NCBI GenBank assembly: GCA_011391255.1
Contig: JAABQV010000002.1
Coordinates: 1-64,000 of the forward strand
Direction: 5' to 3'
Source of the DNA: Dechloromonas sp.
GTDB taxonomy: Bacteria > Pseudomonadota > Gammaproteobacteria > Burkholderiales > Rhodocyclaceae
Length of the DNA stretch: 64,000 bases
Shown: one piece after another, positions 35,342 through 43,775 of the stretch
How the letters are laid out: the number at the start of each line of letters is the position of its first letter
How positions within the stretch are numbered: position 1 is the stretch's first letter
Translations under genes and position numbers: made by a program
Notes under the pieces: model-generated
The model's database searches: none
What the model saw: only the letters and a program-made list of their open reading frames with translations
What the model was told of the DNA's origin: nothing

Positions 35342-37440
35342 AGTTCAGTTTGCGGCGCAAGCCGGAAGCTCTCGCCCTGATTGTTGCACTGCTCAGCACC
35401 GTTCTCGTGTTGACCATTTTTCTGATTGATGCCTACCAGTCGCGAACCCACGAATTCGAGGTCGGCAAACGACGCACCGAGTTGTTCAGCATCATGCTCG
35501 CAGAACACACTGCACGGACGCTGGAGGCAGTCGATATACTGCTGCGCGAGATGGCCACCGACCTTGGCAAAAACCATGACTGGCACCCCTGGGAAGCCAA
35601 TCGCGGATGGGAGTATGTCACCGATCATCATTCACGTGCTCTGCCGCAACTGCGCGATCTGGCCATTTTCGACGACACGGGTGAGCAGCGCTTCATCTCC
35701 ACCCACTTTCCAACACCGCCCCTAAATCTTAGCGCGCAGCCGTATTTCAAGACCCTGAAAGAGAGCAGCAGCGGCATCTCCCTGGGTTCTATCGCCGAAC
35801 GCAATTCCGGCCAATATGCCTACGCACTGGCGCGCCGCATTGAAGACAAGCGGAAAAATTTTTCCGGTTTTACATTCGCCACCATAGAGTCGAGCTATCT
35901 GCAGGAATTCTGCTGGCCGAACCGCCTGGCCGATGATTTCGAGACCGTGGTGATCGATACCCGGGGGGAAATCGTGGCCTCCTGTCGCCCGAGCGACCTC
36001 AGCACCAAGTCGGGGATCATCGGCAAGCGGGCAACCGATATCCTCTATGAAGGACGCCTGCGCGACGCACTTCCGGAAAAGGGTTTCCGGCGCAGTGACG
36101 GCCTGCTTGTTTCGCTGGCGCCGGTGCCCGGATTTACCGGCTTGCGTGTTTTGACCGTGCTCCCGGAATCCGGTTTGCTCGTTGAGTGGCACAGGCACAT
36201 GCTCGAGCTGAGTATCTTATCGGCACTACTCACCGGCCTGCTGCTCGTTGGCGGGCTACTGGTCAAGCGTCAGGTGCATGAGCTCGGCGAAATCACCGCA
36301 CAATTAACAGCCAGCCATGGAACTCTGGAAGCTCGAGTGGCGAAAGCCACGGCCGATCTTTCCGAACAAAAGGAAGCTGCCGAACTCGCAAATACCGCAA
36401 AAAGCCGCTTTCTGGCTGCAGCCAGCCACGATTTGCGGCAACCATTGCACGCCTTGTCACTATTTGCTGCTGACCTGCAGCGTAAATCCCAGAGCATGCA
36501 AAACCCCGATCTACCCGTCCTTGCCGAACAAATTGCCGTGTCGACCAGCACATTGGGTGAATTGCTCAATTCGCTGCTCGACATTTCCCGCCTTGACGTT
36601 GCCGGCATCTCACCACAATACCAGCGTTTCGCCGTCAATACTCTGTTTGAACAGTTACAGATTTTTTTCAGGCGTACTGCGGTCGACCGCAATATTGCCC
36701 TGATTTTTCGCCCCACCCGCCTGTGGAGCGAAACCGATCCGGCGCTGCTGGAGCGCATTCTCGCCAACCTGATCTCAAACGCCCTGCGCTACACGCAAAC
36801 CGGCGGCAGCATCCTCGTCGCAGCGCGCAAGCGCGGCAAAAACATTCACATTGAAGTACGCGACAACGGACCGGGCATTTCCGCTGAACATCAGAGCGCG
36901 ATTTTTACCGAGTTTTATCAGGTAGGGAATCAGGCGCGTGAGCATCAAAAAGGCTTGGGGTTGGGTCTGTCGATCGTCGATCGCCTGGCGCGCTCACTCA
37001 ACGTCGCCATCGCCCTGCGTTCGGCGCCCAATCACGGCAGTTGTTTTTCGGTGACTATTCCCTTGATCAAGGAGCAGCTCCGGACAGCATCCGAACACCC
37101 GGAACGTGTCGAGCCAAGTATCCATTTCATCGGCAATTCCTCCGACATCACCAGCGCCCTGGAACTGGTCATCAACTGGAACATTGGCTACAGCCAAGAC
37201 CCGGCGCGCAAAAACATCATCGGGCCAGTGCCACGCGACACGCTAATCATTACCGAGTATTCCTTGCTGAACACGCTTCGGGAGCAAAACCTCGACGGCG
37301 CTCAAATCATCGTTCTCGGCTGCCTGCCGGGCAGCATGCCGGCAGCCGGCCAACATCCGCTACAAAGCCCGATCCGTCCGGCCAAACTGCGGGCGCTGAT
37401 CGGGCAACTTCAAAAAACGTTGGAAAAGTCGATGCCGTAG
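35338..37440 (+). CDS. Sensor histidine kinase with CACHE-type sensor and degenerate receiver tail
   Basis: 700 aa from MKFSLRRKPEAL, overlapping the methyltransferase stop by 4 nt. The layout is TM1 (about 11-33), a periplasmic dCACHE-like sensor (35-280), TM2 (285-305), coiled coil, then HisKA with the phospho-accepting His364 in AAASHDLRQPLHALSLFA. The HATPase domain has NLISNALRYTQ, DNGPGIS and GLGLGLSIV. Related kinases of this ASHDLRQP type end in a receiver. Here residues about 585-700 have a receiver-like shape but LIITEYSL where LLLDxxMP is expected, so phosphate acceptance is unlikely. Overlaps the convergent response regulator by 31 bp. Confidence 0.88.
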   Translation: MKFSLRRKPEALALIVALLSTVLVLTIFLIDAYQSRTHEFEVGKRRTELFSIMLAEHTARTLEAVDILLREMATDLGKNHDWHPWEANRGWEYVTDHHSRALPQLRDLAIFDDTGEQRFISTHFPTPPLNLSAQPYFKTLKESSSGISLGSIAERNSGQYAYALARRIEDKRKNFSGFTFATIESSYLQEFCWPNRLADDFETVVIDTRGEIVASCRPSDLSTKSGIIGKRATDILYEGRLRDALPEKGFRRSDGLLVSLAPVPGFTGLRVLTVLPESGLLVEWHRHMLELSILSALLTGLLLVGGLLVKRQVHELGEITAQLTASHGTLEARVAKATADLSEQKEAAELANTAKSRFLAAASHDLRQPLHALSLFAADLQRKSQSMQNPDLPVLAEQIAVSTSTLGELLNSLLDISRLDVAGISPQYQRFAVNTLFEQLQIFFRRTAVDRNIALIFRPTRLWSETDPALLERILANLISNALRYTQTGGSILVAARKRGKNIHIEVRDNGPGISAEHQSAIFTEFYQVGNQAREHQKGLGLGLSIVDRLARSLNVAIALRSAPNHGSCFSVTIPLIKEQLRTASEHPERVEPSIHFIGNSSDITSALELVINWNIGYSQDPARKNIIGPVPRDTLIITEYSLLNTLREQNLDGAQIIVLGCLPGSMPAAGQHPLQSPIRPAKLRALIGQLQKTLEKSMP

Positions 37441-38072
37441 CGGGAGACTGTAACCAAGGCCTGCGTGCGGCTATTGACGCCGAGGGTCTTGAAAACTGCG
37501 GTCACATGGATTTTGACCGTTCCTTCAGAAAGCTCAAGCTGTTCGGCGATATCACGGTTCGACAGGCCGCGCACCATCAGCGCGAGAACTTGCGACTGGC
37601 GATCGGTCAAACCAATTTCTGCCGGCTGGACTGACATTTGCGAAGATGGAACCGGCTTCACCGAATCAAGGCAGGCGCCGTTCGACTCACCAGGAACAAA
37701 AATATTGCCGTCAAGCACTTCGCGCAACGCTGACAATAAGGCTTCGCCTGAATAAGCCTTGGGAATAAAACCGGAAGCGCCGAGATTCATGACACGCGTC
37801 ACCGTCGGCACGTCGTCGAAGGCAGAAACCACAACCACGGGCAGCGCCGGAAAGCGCTTGCGCAGGATATCGAGACCGGCAAAACCATCAATACCCGGCA
37901 TCGCAAGATCGAGCAGCAGGAGATCAACGTCATCTTCAGCATCGAGCAAACTCAGGGCCGACTCGAAATCTCCAACCCCTTTGAGCACCATATCTTTCTC
38001 AAGCTGGGTCAACAATCCGAGCAATCCCTCGCGAACCAGCGCGTGATCTTCAACCACCAGAAGCTTCAGCAT
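37410..38072 (-). CDS. Response regulator, NarL/FixJ (LuxR-type HTH) family
   Basis: 220 aa. Receiver residues 1-120 carry the acidic pair VVEDH, the phospho-acceptor Asp in DLLLLDLAMPG and the conserved Lys in GFIPKAYSGEAL. A GerE/LuxR helix-turn-helix follows (LTDRQSQVLALMVRGLSNRD, then GTVKIHVTAVFKTLGV). It is most likely the partner of the adjacent convergent kinase. Target genes are not evident. Confidence 0.92.
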   Translation of the reverse strand: MLKLLVVEDHALVREGLLGLLTQLEKDMVLKGVGDFESALSLLDAEDDVDLLLLDLAMPGIDGFAGLDILRKRFPALPVVVVSAFDDVPTVTRVMNLGASGFIPKAYSGEALLSALREVLDGNIFVPGESNGACLDSVKPVPSSQMSVQPAEIGLTDRQSQVLALMVRGLSNRDIAEQLELSEGTVKIHVTAVFKTLGVNSRTQALVTVSRYGIDFSNVF

Positions 38073-38166
38073 CGTCTTAACCCATCTTGTTAAATCGGCA
38101 ATGCTTATATTTTACGTCGGCAAGTGGTTTAAGATAGAGCAATAATCACACGCGTGGAGAAAAAAT

Positions 38167-38661
38167 ATGTCAAATGACCAGAACAACATGAATGACCCGC
38201 TGGGTTTCATGCGCAACATGTGGGGGCAAATGGGCTTCAACCTGCCTGGCATGGTGACCCCGACTTTTGATGTCGAAGAGCTCGACAAACGGATCAAAGA
38301 CATGAAAGCAGTCGAAGGCTGGCTGCGGATGAACCTCTCGATGCTGCAAATGACCATACAGGGTCTTGAAATGCAGCGCTCAACCGTAACCGCCGTCAAG
38401 ACCATGGGGCAGATGGCGAGTGATGCCGCCAAATCAATGACGCCCGAAGCCAAGGAGGCTGCTCCCGAGCCGGTTTCGCCGATCGCCAACTTTATGCAAG
38501 GCGCTGCAGCCCCCGAAGCCGGTGCGATGACCGGCGGTGCGATGTGGCCTTGGCAGATGATGGAACAGATGCGCGAGCAAATGCAGCAGCACGCGGAAAC
38601 CTCTGCTCAGGCAGCGGCCGCTGAGCAAGCCGCGAAGCCGAAAAGCCGCGCCAAAAAGTAA
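38167..38661 (+). CDS. phaM: PHA-granule regulatory protein PhaM
   Basis: 164 aa. The first 90 residues match PhaM/PHA-granule proteins (DPLGFMRNMWGQMGFNLPGM, then FDVEELDKRIKDMKAVEGWL, LQMTIQGLEMQRSTV). The middle is Ala-rich and the C-terminus AAKPKSRAKK is a basic DNA-binding-like tail. In Cupriavidus PhaM activates PHA synthase and tethers granules to the nucleoid. It indicates that this organism stores polyhydroxyalkanoate. It has its own upstream gap after the regulator gene and ends 1 bp before the convergent AEC gene. Confidence 0.87.
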   Translation: MSNDQNNMNDPLGFMRNMWGQMGFNLPGMVTPTFDVEELDKRIKDMKAVEGWLRMNLSMLQMTIQGLEMQRSTVTAVKTMGQMASDAAKSMTPEAKEAAPEPVSPIANFMQGAAAPEAGAMTGGAMWPWQMMEQMREQMQQHAETSAQAAAAEQAAKPKSRAKK

Positions 38662-38662
38662 C

Positions 38663-39559
38663 TCAGTGACTCAGCCACGCTGCCCACACGGGTAGCGTGA
38701 GCATTGAGGCCAGCGTCGTCGCCGAGATCAGCCAGGCAACACTGCGCCCATCGCCCCCCATCCGCATTGCCAGAATGTAGGCCGAAGATGCGGTTGGCAG
38801 CGCGGCAAACAAAACGACGATCTGGTAATTCAGCCCCTGCAAGCCAAACGCATAGCCAACACTGGCAGCAATCAGCGGCAAGGCCAGCAGTTTGACCAGC
38901 ACCAGCCAGAGGGAAATGCCGCGCAGGCCGGGCGTACCATCGAGCCGCAATGCCGCGCCGACGGTAATCAAACCCAAAGCAATCGAGGCATCCGCAAGAC
39001 GCCCGAGGAAGGCTTGCAGTGCTTGCGGCGGATCGAAACCGGCAAGATTCAGAACAAAACCAGTCAAGGTTCCCCAGATCAGCGGGTTTCTTGCCACTTC
39101 ACGCCATAACCCGATCTCGCCGTGCCGCGCCAGCATCCAGACCGACACAAAATTAGCCAGCGGCACCGCTGCGCCGACAATCAAGCCCATGGTCGCAATG
39201 CCGGGCGAACCAAACAACATGCCGGCAACGGCCAATGCAATGTAGGAGTTAAAGCGGTAGGCGCACTGAAACACCGAGGCAAAAACCAGCGGCGGCAGTT
39301 TGACAACAAGTTTGGGTAACAGGCCAAGCAACATGCCGCCAAGCATCGCTGCGAATGCCGTACCGAGCAGCGGGAGCGCCGCCCCGAGATCAAGATTAGT
39401 CTTGACGATGGCGTTGATCAGCAGGGCCGGGAAGAGAATGAAGTAAACCAGCTTCTCGATGCCATTCCAGAAATGATCGCCGAGATGCATCCAGCGGCGG
39501 ATCGCCGCCCCAAGAAGGATAAGCGCAAAGTCAGGGAGGAGCAGGAGAGCGGTGTTCAT
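38663..39559 (-). CDS. AEC (auxin efflux carrier) family transporter
   Basis: 298 aa, ten hydrophobic helices in two five-helix halves. FNSYIALAVAGMLFGSPG and LPTASSAYILAMRMGGD are the conserved mid and C-terminal loops of bacterial AEC permeases. Family members move malate, malonate or other organic anions, but the substrate cannot be read here. It stands alone, convergent with phaM. Confidence 0.85.
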   Translation of the reverse strand: MNTALLLLPDFALILLGAAIRRWMHLGDHFWNGIEKLVYFILFPALLINAIVKTNLDLGAALPLLGTAFAAMLGGMLLGLLPKLVVKLPPLVFASVFQCAYRFNSYIALAVAGMLFGSPGIATMGLIVGAAVPLANFVSVWMLARHGEIGLWREVARNPLIWGTLTGFVLNLAGFDPPQALQAFLGRLADASIALGLITVGAALRLDGTPGLRGISLWLVLVKLLALPLIAASVGYAFGLQGLNYQIVVLFAALPTASSAYILAMRMGGDGRSVAWLISATTLASMLTLPVWAAWLSH

Positions 39560-39645
39560 CGCTACATTCTAGAGCGCCCGGCGGCGCTCCCCAACTGTGG
39601 AAAACCGCAACAAGGCCAAGCTTTGGGGAGACGCTGATGAATTAG

Positions 39646-39714
39646 GTAAGCACTGATTTATTCGATTTTTGTCATTCCCGCGCAGGCGGGAATGACAAAT
39701 TAATCAGTGCTTAC
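39646..39714. repeat. Nested palindrome (MITE/REP-like) at 39.7 kb
   Basis: Outer 13-bp perfect inverted repeats GTAAGCACTGATT/AATCAGTGCTTAC enclose GTCATTCCCGC-GCAG-GCGGGAATGAC, the same inner element type as the repeat at 14.7 kb. It lies between the AEC gene and the next minus-strand gene, ending 11 bp from that gene's stop. It could act as a transcription terminator. Confidence 0.85.
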
Positions 39715-39724
39715 TTAGGTGCGC

Positions 39725-40225
39725 TCAGCCTTCGCAGACTTTAAGCAGATCAGCTTCCAGATCGATTTCCATGCCCTGCTTCAAAGCCCGGTCAATAAAC
39801 ATGCCGCGATACAAGCGCCCGGCGTTGGCTGCCTTGCGCTCATGCGGAGTTTCCCAATCAGCAACCTGCAGACGAACCATGCCGATCTGCTCATCGCGCT
39901 CAGCCGCATCGGCCGGGACGCAAGGATAGGCCAGCGCGTGGCGATTGAATTCCTCACGCGAATACTGTTCGATACTTTTCCCCGGCACCACGGGGCAATG
40001 TCCCAGACGCCGCGTTTTCACCTCGGCAGCGATCACCTTCCCTCTGAGAAAAAAGCGCGGCTCACTGACTATCCAGCCGGCGCCTCCCTCTTCATAAATC
40101 ACACAACGCCCGGCCTGCAACATTTCCGGCTGCTTGAACAGCAAGCGCGCCGATGGTCGCAGCGCCGGCTCTGCGGCCAGCGCCGGCACCGCCAGCAAGG
40201 CCAGACAAAGCAGCCTGGTTTTCAT
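39725..40225 (-). CDS. Hypothetical secreted protein
   Basis: 166 aa. Signal peptide 1-18 (LLCLALLAVPALAAE). The mature part is mixed alpha-beta with three cysteines (GRCVIYEE, LGHCPVV, YPCVPAD) that could form a disulfide in the periplasm, and a fourth near the C-terminus (LLKVCEG). No known domain is recognised. It sits 12 nt downstream of the PaaK-like gene and may be co-transcribed. Confidence 0.65.
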   Translation of the reverse strand: MKTRLLCLALLAVPALAAEPALRPSARLLFKQPEMLQAGRCVIYEEGGAGWIVSEPRFFLRGKVIAAEVKTRRLGHCPVVPGKSIEQYSREEFNRHALAYPCVPADAAERDEQIGMVRLQVADWETPHERKAANAGRLYRGMFIDRALKQGMEIDLEADLLKVCEG

Positions 40226-40237
40226 AAAAATACCCGT

Positions 40238-41467
40238 TCAATAAACCCGGTTATCTTCAATCACTATGCCATCTTTGGGCAAGCCCCCCGGTGCAGAAAA
40301 GACTATCTCACCGCGCAATTTGGTGACTTCGTGCAAACTGCTCAGCAGCGCCTTGTCGAGCGCCTCGGCGCCGGCTTCAATTTCGCAATGCAACACCATG
40401 CGATCCCGCCCGTCGTGATTATCAACGACCAGGCGCATGCGGTGGATTTCGGGGTGACGTTTAGCGAGCTCGGCAACCTGCTCGGGATGAACGCTCACGC
40501 CCTTGATCCTGGTCGTTTGATCGGCGCGCCCCATCCAGCCTTTAAGACGTATATTGCTGCGCCCGCAGGGTGAGCGGCCGGGCATGATCGCCGATAAGTC
40601 GCCGGTCGCGAAACGGATCAGCGGGTAATCCGGGTTGAAGCTGGTGACGACGATCTCACCAACTTCGCCGGGCTCCACCGGATCGCCGGTGCCTGGGCGA
40701 ACGATCTCGACCAGCACATCCTCCTCAACCACCAAGCCCTCTTCGGCTTCGGTTTCATAGGCAATTGCGCCGATATCGGCGGTGACATAACACTGACGGA
40801 CAATGATGCCGCGCTCCTTTAGCCACTCGCGCGTAGCAGCGGGCAGTGCCTCGCCGGAGACACAGGCTTTTTTGAGCGAACTGATATCGGCGCCCATCTC
40901 TTCGGCCTTCTCGACGATGCTGCGCAGAAACGACGGCGAGCCAACGTAGCCCTCAGGCTTTAGATCAGCCATCGCCTGCACCTGCTGCTCGGTTTGCCCG
41001 ACACCACCGGGAAAAACCGAACAACCCAATTTGCGCGCGCCACCTTCAAAAATAAAGGCGTCGGGAGTGAAGTGATATGAAAAACAGTTGTGGATCAAAT
41101 CGCCATTCCGAAAACCGGCGGCATAGAGCACGCGCGCCATCCGCCAGGGATCAATATCCTTGCCCTGCAATTCGTAGATCGGCCCCGGCAACGAAAAAAC
41201 CCGCTTGGCCTTATGTCGTGGCAGTGAATTCAGGCCACCGAAAGGCGGCGTTTTCTGCTCCTGTTCGATGAGGTCGCGCTTTCGCGTCAGCGGCAGGCGC
41301 GCCAGCGCCACGCGGGTAACACACTCAAAAGGGTTGAAACCGGCCAGTGCATGAAAATAGTAAGTGGTGGTTTCCTTGGCGTGCGCCACTTGACGCGCCA
41401 GCTTGTCCATCAGATTATCCTCGCGCTCTGCGGGATCACGGGTTTCCAGTGGATCGTAATAACTCAT
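40238..41467 (-). CDS. Phenylacetate-CoA ligase family, AMP-forming (PaaK-like)
   Basis: 409 aa from MSYYDPLETRDPAERED, the classic PaaK N-terminus. The track start three codons upstream is less likely. The nucleotide-binding core has SFLRSIVEKAEEMGAD, AYETEAEEGLVVEEDV and FATGDLSAIMPGRSPCGR, and the C-terminal ligase domain has GWMGRADQTTRIKGVSVHPEQV. The usual PaaK glycine-rich SSGTTG loop is not evident in its normal place (LIHNCFSYHFTPDAFIFEGG), so activity and substrate differ or are uncertain. It activates an aryl acid to its CoA ester if functional. Confidence 0.83.
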   Translation of the reverse strand: MSYYDPLETRDPAEREDNLMDKLARQVAHAKETTTYYFHALAGFNPFECVTRVALARLPLTRKRDLIEQEQKTPPFGGLNSLPRHKAKRVFSLPGPIYELQGKDIDPWRMARVLYAAGFRNGDLIHNCFSYHFTPDAFIFEGGARKLGCSVFPGGVGQTEQQVQAMADLKPEGYVGSPSFLRSIVEKAEEMGADISSLKKACVSGEALPAATREWLKERGIIVRQCYVTADIGAIAYETEAEEGLVVEEDVLVEIVRPGTGDPVEPGEVGEIVVTSFNPDYPLIRFATGDLSAIMPGRSPCGRSNIRLKGWMGRADQTTRIKGVSVHPEQVAELAKRHPEIHRMRLVVDNHDGRDRMVLHCEIEAGAEALDKALLSSLHEVTKLRGEIVFSAPGGLPKDGIVIEDNRVY

Positions 41468-41528
41468 GACAACCAACGCTTTCTTCTACGGTAGTGTTTT
41501 ATATCACTGAAGGATTAACGGCAGGCTG

Positions 41529-41642
41529 ATGGCAACCCAAGAAAAATGCTCTGACATCTTCGTTCGTCCGCCAGGCTTCAGCTTCGCCTTTCATAACGAC
41601 CCGCACCGTTTCGACCAATTCATGAATAGTATGATTGAATAA
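41529..41642 (+). CDS. Possible small ORF, 37 codons
   Basis: An ATG-to-TAA ORF encoding a 37-residue peptide that starts MATQEKCSDIFVRPPG and ends MNSMIE. A loose AAGGATTAACGGCAGG lies upstream. Amino-acid composition looks protein-like. It could be a real small protein, a gene remnant or chance. I recognise no homologue. Confidence 0.3.
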   Translation: MATQEKCSDIFVRPPGFSFAFHNDPHRFDQFMNSMIE

Positions 41643-41754
41643 AACGCGCGGGTTTGTTTAACGCATTGTGTCCATTGCAGCGCGCTGCGTAAACCTTGCA
41701 GTGCACCATCGCTGACACGATTTGATGTCACAAAGCCTGAGCGCCGCATCGTTC

Positions 41755-41760
41755 TATAAT
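41755..41760 (+). promoter_or_regulatory. Candidate -10 of the ATP-grasp operon
   Basis: Perfect TATAAT about 90 bp upstream of the chosen ATP-grasp start. It falls inside the longer ORF in the track and supports the internal start. No good -35 is visible. Confidence 0.4.
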
Positions 41761-41850
41761 GCTTGCTTGACGGACATTCCGGAAAAGTTTTTCAGATCCC
41801 GGCGGCCTGTGCCACTTCGGCGACTAACTGTTACGGTCAACACCAAAAAA

Positions 41851-43200
41851 ATGGCTAAAAATCGTACCCTGCTGCTGTTCAATTTCGACTGGGATGCCGA
41901 GGGCTTTTCCCGCCACAATGGGCAGCACGATTTCGACAATGCCGGATTTGACCTCTTCAGTTTCCCGAGTAACGCCCACCTCCTGCACTTTCAGATGTCG
42001 CCGTTTGTTGAGCGACTGGCCAGGGTGGCGCTCAAAAAAGGGTGGCGGGCCGTCACCTCCTGCCACGAGCAATTTGGTGCCTTGGCTGCCGCGCTGCTCG
42101 CCGAACGCATGGGCTGGCCGGGCACCAAACCCGAAGCCGTGCTCGCCTGCCAGCACAAACTCTACGCCCGGCAGATTCTCGAGCAAGTTGCGCCCGAGGC
42201 CAATGTGGCGCACGGTCTGATCGATGCCCGATACGGTGCTCCGGTACCGGACGGCCTGCCCTACCCGCTTTTTGCCAAGCCGATCAAAGCCGCGTTCTCG
42301 GTACTCGCCAAGCACGTTGCCAATCACGACGAATTAACTGCCCACACGCGCTTTGGCTGGGGCGAACGCTGGGTTATCGAGCATCTGGTCGAGCCTTTCG
42401 AGCGCATCGCCCGCCAGCGCCTGCCATCAGCCAGCAGTGCCCACCGGCTGATGTGGGAAGCCCCGGTCAAGGCCGAACAATTTAATCTGGATGGCTACGT
42501 TTTCGAGGGCAAAGCGCACGCCATCGGTGTTGTTGATTCAATCATGTACCCCGGCACTCAAGCCTTCATGCGCTTCGACTACCCAAGTCTGTTGCCCGAT
42601 CCGATCCAGGCTCGCGCCCTCGATATTGCCGCTCGCTTCCTGAAAGCGGTTGGCTTTGATCACGGCCTGTTCAATATGGAATTTTTTTACGATGCGGCGA
42701 GCGGCCGGCTGACTGTCATCGAATTCAACCCACGCCTCGCTTCGCAGCTGGCTGATCTTTATCGCCGCGTCGAAGGCCTTGATCTCTACGCCATGGCGCT
42801 GAATCTGGCCTATGGCCAAGACCCTAGAACTGCGCCGCGTCTTGCCCCCAGCGCCGGTGCCGCGTCGAGTTTCGTTTTCAGGCATTTTGACCCGTTGACC
42901 GCAGCCAAGATGCCGACGCCAGCCCAACTCAGCGACTTCCAGAAACACTTTCCAGACAATCTGCTGCTGCGCTTCCCGAAAGACATCAAATCGCTGGCGC
43001 GCGACTACAAATGGCTGGGCAGCCACCGTTACGGCGTCATGCACCTCGGCGGGCGCGACGCCACTGACCTCGAGCAACGCTGTCGCGCCGCCAGCGCCCA
43101 ACTCGGCTGGCCGGCGCCCTATGCGGAACAAAGCGTTACAAACTGCCACCAAGCGCCATGCTATTTTGCCCGGCAATCCACCGCCGGAGTCGCCCCATGA
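41851..43200 (+). CDS. ATP-grasp domain protein
   Basis: 449 aa from MAKNRTLLLFNFDWDAEGF. The track's longer start at 41722 lies upstream of the -10. ATP-grasp features are LACQHKLYARQILEQ, PLFAKPIKAAFSVL (Lys of the ATP site), the acidic metal site in FNMEFFYDAASGRLTVIEFNPRLA and a terminal QLADLYRRVEG. It should form an amide or ester bond from ATP, but substrate and partner are unknown. It overlaps the YHS gene by ATGA and leads an ATP-grasp-YHS-YkgJ operon. Confidence 0.85.
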   Translation: MAKNRTLLLFNFDWDAEGFSRHNGQHDFDNAGFDLFSFPSNAHLLHFQMSPFVERLARVALKKGWRAVTSCHEQFGALAAALLAERMGWPGTKPEAVLACQHKLYARQILEQVAPEANVAHGLIDARYGAPVPDGLPYPLFAKPIKAAFSVLAKHVANHDELTAHTRFGWGERWVIEHLVEPFERIARQRLPSASSAHRLMWEAPVKAEQFNLDGYVFEGKAHAIGVVDSIMYPGTQAFMRFDYPSLLPDPIQARALDIAARFLKAVGFDHGLFNMEFFYDAASGRLTVIEFNPRLASQLADLYRRVEGLDLYAMALNLAYGQDPRTAPRLAPSAGAASSFVFRHFDPLTAAKMPTPAQLSDFQKHFPDNLLLRFPKDIKSLARDYKWLGSHRYGVMHLGGRDATDLEQRCRAASAQLGWPAPYAEQSVTNCHQAPCYFARQSTAGVAP

Positions 43201-43775
43201 AATCCCTGTTCGCTGCCATTATTCTTGTCTTGACTCTCAATGGCTGCGCGATGATCGCCCAGAATCCCGGCCAGAAATACAGCCCGGTCAACGCCACTGC
43301 CGAAGATGGCGCCCCGCACCTGATGCTCAAGGGGCACGATGTCGTTGCCTACTTCACGAAAAACACCCAGCTGATTGGCAAACCCGAATTCAGCAGCCGC
43401 TATCAGGATGTCGATTTCCGCTTTGCCAGCGCCGAACACAAAGCCCTATTCGATCAAGCGCCTGAAAAATACCTGCCGCAATTCGGCGGTTATTGCGCCA
43501 ACGGTATCGCCTACGGCATCCCCTGGGGTGGCGATGCCGATACCTGGCTGATGATTGATGGCAATCTCTACATTTTTGGCGGGCAAGGCTCCAAAGACGC
43601 CTTTGAGCTCGACCCCGCCGGCAATCTCGCCCTGGCCAATAAATACTGGACTGAAGAAATCGCCGGCAGCAACAGTTTCATTCAGCGCAGCAAGCGTCTG
43701 ATCTTCCGCGTTCCGCATTACAAGAGTGGCGATGATTTGAGCAAAGAAATCGCCGCCAAAAAGGCCAAAGGCTGA
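43197..43775 (+). CDS. YHS-domain lipoprotein
   Basis: 192 aa from MKSLFAAIILVLTLNGC, lipobox Cys17. Residues about 45-120 are a YHS-type metal-binding domain (GHDVVAYFTKNTQLIG, DVDFRFASAEHKALFDQAPEKYLPQFGGYCA). The C-terminus is ordinary. Free-standing YHS lipoproteins are probably periplasmic copper or iron binders, a guess here. The start overlaps the ATP-grasp stop and its own stop overlaps the CTG start of the next gene. Confidence 0.85.
   Translation: MKSLFAAIILVLTLNGCAMIAQNPGQKYSPVNATAEDGAPHLMLKGHDVVAYFTKNTQLIGKPEFSSRYQDVDFRFASAEHKALFDQAPEKYLPQFGGYCANGIAYGIPWGGDADTWLMIDGNLYIFGGQGSKDAFELDPAGNLALANKYWTEEIAGSNSFIQRSKRLIFRVPHYKSGDDLSKEIAAKKAKG

Larger units (their letters stand above)
41477..41850. 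other. Intergenic stretch between PaaK-like gene and ATP-grasp gene
   Basis: 374 bp without a recognised gene. It holds a possible 37-codon ORF (41529-41642), a perfect TATAAT at 41755-41760, an imperfect GTTGACCGTAAC motif at 41829-41842 (minus strand), and otherwise nothing I can support. Confidence 0.6.
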
